Part shown: piece after piece, positions 24,107-27,360 of the stretch | How positions within the stretch are numbered: the first letter of the stretch is position 1 | Layout: each line of letters starts with the position of its first letter | NCBI GenBank assembly: GCA_945788675.1 | Contig: CALZMY010000112.1 | Coordinates: 1-27,360 of the forward strand | DNA length: 27,360 nucleotides | DNA from: an uncultured Gammaproteobacteria bacterium | GTDB taxonomy: Bacteria > Pseudomonadota > Gammaproteobacteria > SZUA-140 | Reading direction: 5' to 3' | The notes under the pieces: generated by a model | What the model was told of the DNA's origin: nothing | Database searches by the model: none | What the model saw: only the letters and a program-made list of their open reading frames with translations | Made by a program: the position numbers and the translations under genes

Positions 24107-26473
24107 CTAACGGCGGCGACGGCGAGATTTCTTTTTTACTGGTGCGTCAGACGCTTCGCCAGACGTTCCCGCTGGCTTTCCTTCAGGCTTACCGGCTACC
24201 TGCTCATCACCTTTTTTCGCTTTGTTGCGCGAGCCTCTTTTTTTACCCGAACGCTTTTTTGACGCGCCCTTCTTTTTCTTCTCTTCTTTACCATCTTCAG
24301 ATGAGCCCATCAAAGCAAAATCGATCTTGCTCTCATCGAGATCCACGCGCGCAACACGTACGTGGATAGAGTCACCCAAACGATAGACCATCCCACTACG
24401 CTCACCCTTCATTTCATGGCGTTTTGCATCGAAATGATAGTAGTCATTATCCAGCGATGTGATATGCACCAGTCCTTCAACAAAGATCTCATCAAGTTCA
24501 ACAAATAGACCAAAACCGGTCACCGAGGTGATGATGCCGGAAAACTCCTGCCCAATACGGCTCATCATGTATTCACACTTGAGCCAGTCAATCGCATCAC
24601 GCGTCGCATCATCGGCACGACGTTCGGTTGTTGAGCAGTGATCACCTGCCATCTCCATATTGGCATGGTCATACCTGAAGGTATCTGCGGTGCCACCTGC
24701 GATCAGGTGACGAATACCACGGTGAACCAGCAGATCAGGATAACGTCGAATCGGCGAAGTAAAATGGGTATAGGCCTCCAGCGCCAGGCCAAAATGACCA
24801 ATGTTCTCAGGGCTGTAAACCGCCTGACTCATGCTACGTAGTAGTACCGTTTCGATGAGATGACGATCATCGCGCTGTTGCACCTCATCCAGCAGCTTTG
24901 CATAATCCTTTGCCGATGGCTCAGCACCACCACCCAGCGTCAACCCCATCTCGGCCAGAAATGCCTTCAGATCTGTCAATTTTTCTTCGGCCGGATTCTG
25001 ATGAATACGGTAGACCGTCGGGAATTCGTTTTCTTCAAAGAATTTAGCCGTTGCCACATTGGCGGAGATCATAAATTCTTCAATCAGGCGATGGGCATCA
25101 TTACGCACCGTCGGCACAATCTGTTCAATCTTACGCCCTTCACCAAAGACAATACGGGTCTCGGCACGATCGAATTCGATCGCACCACGTTTGCTGCGCG
25201 CTTTACGCATCGCATGATAAAGATTGTAGAGTTCTGTCAGATGAGGCATCAGTGGCTCGTATTCGCGACACAGATCCGCATCGCCATCGACCAGCATCGC
25301 CGCCACCTTGGTATAGGTGAGACGCGCATGGGAACGCATCACCCCTTCAAAAAATCGATAGCTACGCAGCTTGCCCGCGGGCGTAATCGACATCTCGCAC
25401 ACCATGCAGAGACGATCGACTTCCGGGTTCAGCGAACAGAGGTGATTAGAAAGAATCTCCGGCAACATCGGGATCACATTCTCAGGAAAATAGACCGAAT
25501 TACCGCGCAGCCACGCCTCCTGATCAAGCACCGTATCGGGTTTCACATAAGCAGAGACATCGGCAATCGCGACCATCAGCTTCCAGCCATTGCTCACTTT
25601 TTTACAATAAACGGCATCATCAAAATCACGCGAATCATCGCCATCGATCGTTACCAGTGGCAACTCGCGAATATCCTCGCGTCCCGCTTTCGCTGCCTCT
25701 GGTACTTCACTGCCGAAAGTAGCCGCCTCATCCTCGGCCTCACGCGACCAGCTGTTGGGCAGTTCGTGAGTGCGAACCGCAATCTCCATCTCCATTCCCG
25801 GCGCCATGTGATCACCCAATACCTCGGTGATTTCACCTACCGGCTGCGAGCGACGCGTCGGCTGCTCCAGAATAGTCGCGACGACAATCTGTCCCGTCTT
25901 TGCATCGCCCTGCTTCTCCTCAGGGATAACGATCTCATGGGTGATACGCTTATTGCTCGACTCGACAAAACCGACGCCACTCTCCTTAAAAAAGCGACCC
26001 ACAATCTCGTGATGTGCATGCTCCAGCACCTCGACCAATGCCCCTTCGCGGCGGCCACGCCGATCCATCCCCACCACGCGCACCAACACGCGATCACCAT
26101 GCATCACGGCGTGCATCTGGCGTGCAGAGAGGAAGGTATCATCACCACCTTCGTCGGAGACCACAAAACCAAAGCCATCGGGATGACCAATCACGCGACC
26201 TCGAATCAGGTCCATACGGCTTGCTGGGGCGTAGCCCTCACGACGATTTCGCACCAGCTGCCCGTCGCGCTCCATCGCCCGCAGGCGACGACGCAGTGCC
26301 TCCAGATCCTGATCGTCGACAAGCCCTAGCGTCTCGCTGATTTCCTTCATATTCTGCGGTCGATCACACCCCTCAAGGAGCTCTAAAATGCCCTCGCGGC
26401 TGGTAATGGGATTCGCGTATTTCTGTGCCTCGCGCTCGGCAAACTTATCTTTTTCAGGTGATTTTTTACTCAT
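24107..26473 (-). CDS. rnr: ribonuclease R
   Basis: RNase R is a 3'-to-5' exoribonuclease that degrades structured RNA and defective rRNA. The 788-residue protein has an N-terminal helix-turn-helix (EGILELLEGCDRPQNMKEISETLGL), cold-shock-type OB domains (RGRVIGHPDGFGFVVSDEG), the RNB catalytic domain with TIDGDDSRDFDDAVY and its metal-binding aspartates, a C-terminal S1 domain (GIITSVTGFGLFVELDEIFVEGLVHI) and a long Lys/Arg-rich tail ending in RRRRR. Length is close to E. coli Rnr. It is the upstream partner of rlmB. The region before ATG 26473 has no Shine-Dalgarno, discussed separately. The opposite strand carries a 489-codon open frame that I regard as a shadow. Confidence 0.97.
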   Translation of the reverse strand: MSKKSPEKDKFAEREAQKYANPITSREGILELLEGCDRPQNMKEISETLGLVDDQDLEALRRRLRAMERDGQLVRNRREGYAPASRMDLIRGRVIGHPDGFGFVVSDEGGDDTFLSARQMHAVMHGDRVLVRVVGMDRRGRREGALVEVLEHAHHEIVGRFFKESGVGFVESSNKRITHEIVIPEEKQGDAKTGQIVVATILEQPTRRSQPVGEITEVLGDHMAPGMEMEIAVRTHELPNSWSREAEDEAATFGSEVPEAAKAGREDIRELPLVTIDGDDSRDFDDAVYCKKVSNGWKLMVAIADVSAYVKPDTVLDQEAWLRGNSVYFPENVIPMLPEILSNHLCSLNPEVDRLCMVCEMSITPAGKLRSYRFFEGVMRSHARLTYTKVAAMLVDGDADLCREYEPLMPHLTELYNLYHAMRKARSKRGAIEFDRAETRIVFGEGRKIEQIVPTVRNDAHRLIEEFMISANVATAKFFEENEFPTVYRIHQNPAEEKLTDLKAFLAEMGLTLGGGAEPSAKDYAKLLDEVQQRDDRHLIETVLLRSMSQAVYSPENIGHFGLALEAYTHFTSPIRRYPDLLVHRGIRHLIAGGTADTFRYDHANMEMAGDHCSTTERRADDATRDAIDWLKCEYMMSRIGQEFSGIITSVTGFGLFVELDEIFVEGLVHITSLDNDYYHFDAKRHEMKGERSGMVYRLGDSIHVRVARVDLDESKIDFALMGSSEDGKEEKKKKGASKKRSGKKRGSRNKAKKGDEQVAGKPEGKPAGTSGEASDAPVKKKSRRRRR

Positions 26474-26480
26474 GGCGCGT

Positions 26481-26507
26481 AGTATAGCGCAGAACCGCCG
26501 TCATCAA
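26481..26507 (-). promoter_or_regulatory. possible leaderless promoter of rnr
   Basis: TATACT (26486-26481) lies seven bases ahead of ATG 26473, with TTGATG (26507-26502) 15 bases earlier. A start from it would place the first transcribed base at or within a few bases of the ATG. The spacer is short, so this is a candidate only. Confidence 0.35.
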
Positions 26508-26531
26508 GTAATTTCAAAGGTTTAGGAATAC

Positions 26532-26548
26532 TGGCGGGCTAACCGCCA
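26532..26548. other. GC-rich hairpin upstream of rnr
   Basis: TGGCGG and CCGCCA form a six-bp stem with a GCTAA loop. On the plus strand TTATTATTT follows, giving a terminator shape, but no plus-strand gene precedes it except rnr's antisense. On the minus strand it lies upstream of the candidate rnr promoter. Confidence 0.35.
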
Positions 26549-26621
26549 TTATTATTTAACTGGCCTAAAATCATGACGTCATCACAACCGTTTTTAATTC
26601 TCACCAACCATACCGGCGTAA

Positions 26622-26650
26622 TTGACAATGCAACCCCTAATCGGTACAGT
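26622..26650 (+). promoter_or_regulatory. sigma-70 promoter of tRNA-Leu with GC-rich discriminator
   Basis: A perfect TTGACA (26622-26627), an ideal 17-base spacer and TACAGT (26645-26650) are followed by GCGCCCC. A GC-rich discriminator is typical of stringently controlled stable-RNA promoters. The tRNA begins 50 bases downstream of the -10 element. Confidence 0.85.
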
Positions 26651-26700
26651 GCGCCCCTTAGTTTCATACGCCATGAATGATGCAACCGCTAATTCAACAT

Positions 26701-26787
26701 GCCGAGGTGGTGAAATTGGTAGACACGCTAGCTTCAGGTGCTAGTGGGGGCAACCCCGTGGAGGTTCAAGTCCTCTCCTCGGCACCA
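26701..26787 (+). tRNA. tRNA-Leu (anticodon CAG), CCA encoded
   Basis: The 87-base sequence forms a type II cloverleaf with acceptor stem GCCGAGG/CCTCGGC. The anticodon loop CTTCAGG carries CAG, a long variable arm (TGGGGGCAACCCCG) follows, and the T-arm is GAGGTTCAAGTCCTC. The terminal CCA is encoded. It reads CUG leucine codons and is transcribed from the promoter at 26622. Confidence 0.97.
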
Positions 26788-26873
26788 TTTTTCCAGACCA
26801 TCCCAGACAACCGCAAACTACGTTTTTTGCTGTTTATAAAGGTTTTTTTATAGCCTTTACGACTCACTGCATA

Positions 26874-26899
26874 TTGTCCGGCGTTGTCCACAATTGTCC
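26874..26899 (+). repeat. three 10-bp-phased TTGTCC motifs
   Basis: TTGTCC occurs at 26874-26879, 26884-26889 and 26894-26899, so the starts are exactly ten bases apart, one DNA turn. Intervening bases differ (GGCG, ACAA). The spacing suggests a protein-binding array. Confidence 0.7.
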
Positions 26900-26904
26900 C
26901 GTCT

Positions 26905-26937
26905 GTGGAGCGTGAGTGGAGCGTGAGTGGAGCGTGA
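26905..26937 (+). repeat. three perfect tandem 11-bp repeats
   Basis: GTGGAGCGTGA is repeated three times without change at 26905-26915, 26916-26926 and 26927-26937, directly after the TTGTCC array and before the transposase fragment. Confidence 0.9.
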
Positions 26938-26946
26938 AATCATCAC

Positions 26947-27360
26947 CTAAACCCTCGAATATACCCTCCTGTTTTCATCCTTATGCTTGTAAATACGCCA
27001 TCTCTGCCGAGAGCTCTTGCTCACTCTCATAGAGATTAAGGCGGTTGCCTGTTGTTGCGGATGGTTAGGGGTATGTGCTGATCGTGCCTTTTGGATTCTC
27101 TTTTTGATACTGGTGTGCGCAGAGGCTTCGGGGCTCTTTGCCATCCTGGCTCTAATCGGATTTAGATCCACGTATGCCATACAGGCCATCAGTGCGGCTT
27201 CATCTAAGAGTGCCTGAGACTTGAACCGTCCTTCCCAGAAGCGTCCGGTACAGTCGTCCTCCGCATTGGCCTGGCGTGCAATCCCTTCGTTTAGGACCCG
27301 CATGAACCAGCTAATGTCCATGAGTCGTAAACGCCACTTCTCGACACACTCACTTAATAC
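26947..27360 (-). CDS. Y1/REP-type transposase, 3' part, runs off window
   Basis: At least 138 codons are open and the frame continues past base 27360, so the true start is outside. The segment KWRLRLMDISWFMRVLNEGIA followed by GRFWEGRFKSQALLDEAALMACMAYVDLNPIRA is the well-conserved core of the long REP-associated/Y1-like (IS200-type) transposases common in gammaproteobacteria, typically about 320 residues. The HUH and catalytic tyrosine regions lie upstream, off the window. After TSIKKRIQKAR the product ends quickly in a basic, unfamiliar tail (SSRQRWRIYKHKDENRRVY). Long relatives continue with a domain I do not see here, so the C-terminus may have been truncated or replaced. Confidence 0.72.
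   Translation of the reverse strand, partial: VLSECVEKWRLRLMDISWFMRVLNEGIARQANAEDDCTGRFWEGRFKSQALLDEAALMACMAYVDLNPIRARMAKSPEASAHTSIKKRIQKARSAHTPNHPQQQATALISMRVSKSSRQRWRIYKHKDENRRVYSRV

Noticed and set aside
24860..26329. A 489-codon open frame on the plus strand opposite rnr
   Set aside because: It is fully antisense to a well-conserved catalytic gene, its translation is His/Arg/Gln/Thr-rich and unlike any family I know, and long antisense frames are common opposite genes with this codon bias.
1..27360. CRISPR arrays, prophage genes, toxin-antitoxin pairs, biosynthetic clusters or defence systems
   Set aside because: None seen: no regularly spaced repeats with spacers, no phage structural genes, and no paired small toxin/antitoxin genes.

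Overview
This window is almost entirely ordinary chromosomal housekeeping sequence from a gammaproteobacterium. The base composition is close to balanced. The evidence for the lineage is the gene content and order: pcnB-folK-deoxynucleoside kinase-panB-panC-panD in one direction, the rnr-rlmB pair, and gamma-restricted small families (DUF3135, DUF3301, DUF945/YdgA, DarP/YjgA, YaaA, DUF3817). A free-living or sulfur-oxidiser-like relative of the Chromatiales is plausible, but I cannot fix the genus from sequence reading alone.

Layout. 1-2.8 kb: an M18 aminopeptidase converging on a DUF523 gene, then a TauE/SafE permease. 2.9-4.4 kb: an Hsp20 chaperone with a strong Shine-Dalgarno and a terminator-like hairpin, then a DUF3135 gene. 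4.4-8.6 kb: a four-gene minus-strand envelope cluster (MltB-like lytic transglycosylase, DUF3301, DUF945, lipoprotein amidohydrolase), the last two closely coupled. 8.8-13.1 kb: a secreted double-DUF302 protein, a group 1 truncated haemoglobin, and a convergent GAF-PAS-PAS-GGDEF-EAL cyclic-di-GMP protein. 13.2-16.6 kb: yaaA, DUF3817, an alanine-glyoxylate-type aminotransferase with a clear terminator, and darP. 16.7-22 kb: a decayed AEC transporter fragment, then the pantothenate/folate/RNA cluster read leftwards from pcnB to panD. 22.1-23.3 kb: tRNA-Glu(CTC) and an orphan secreted protein. 23.3-26.5 kb: rlmB and rnr. 26.6-27.4 kb: tRNA-Leu(CAG) with a textbook stable-RNA promoter, followed by a repeat-rich flank and the 3' part of a Y1/REP-type transposase gene that runs off the window.

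The biochemical themes are coenzyme A precursor synthesis (panB, panC, panD), folate synthesis (folK), nucleotide salvage, RNA processing (pcnB, rnr, rlmB), cell-envelope maintenance and stress response (hsp20, yaaA). I found no convincing new multi-gene system. The observations most worth a second look are: (1) pcnB has no usable ATG/GTG/TTG ahead of its conserved N-terminus and appears to start at ATT, as Escherichia coli pcnB does; (2) the tRNA-Leu 3' flank carries three 10-bp-phased TTGTCC motifs and three perfect 11-bp tandem repeats, resembling the arm-type end of an integrated element with no integrase present; (3) the coupled DUF945-lipoprotein amidohydrolase pair; (4) the AEC transporter remnant next to panD.
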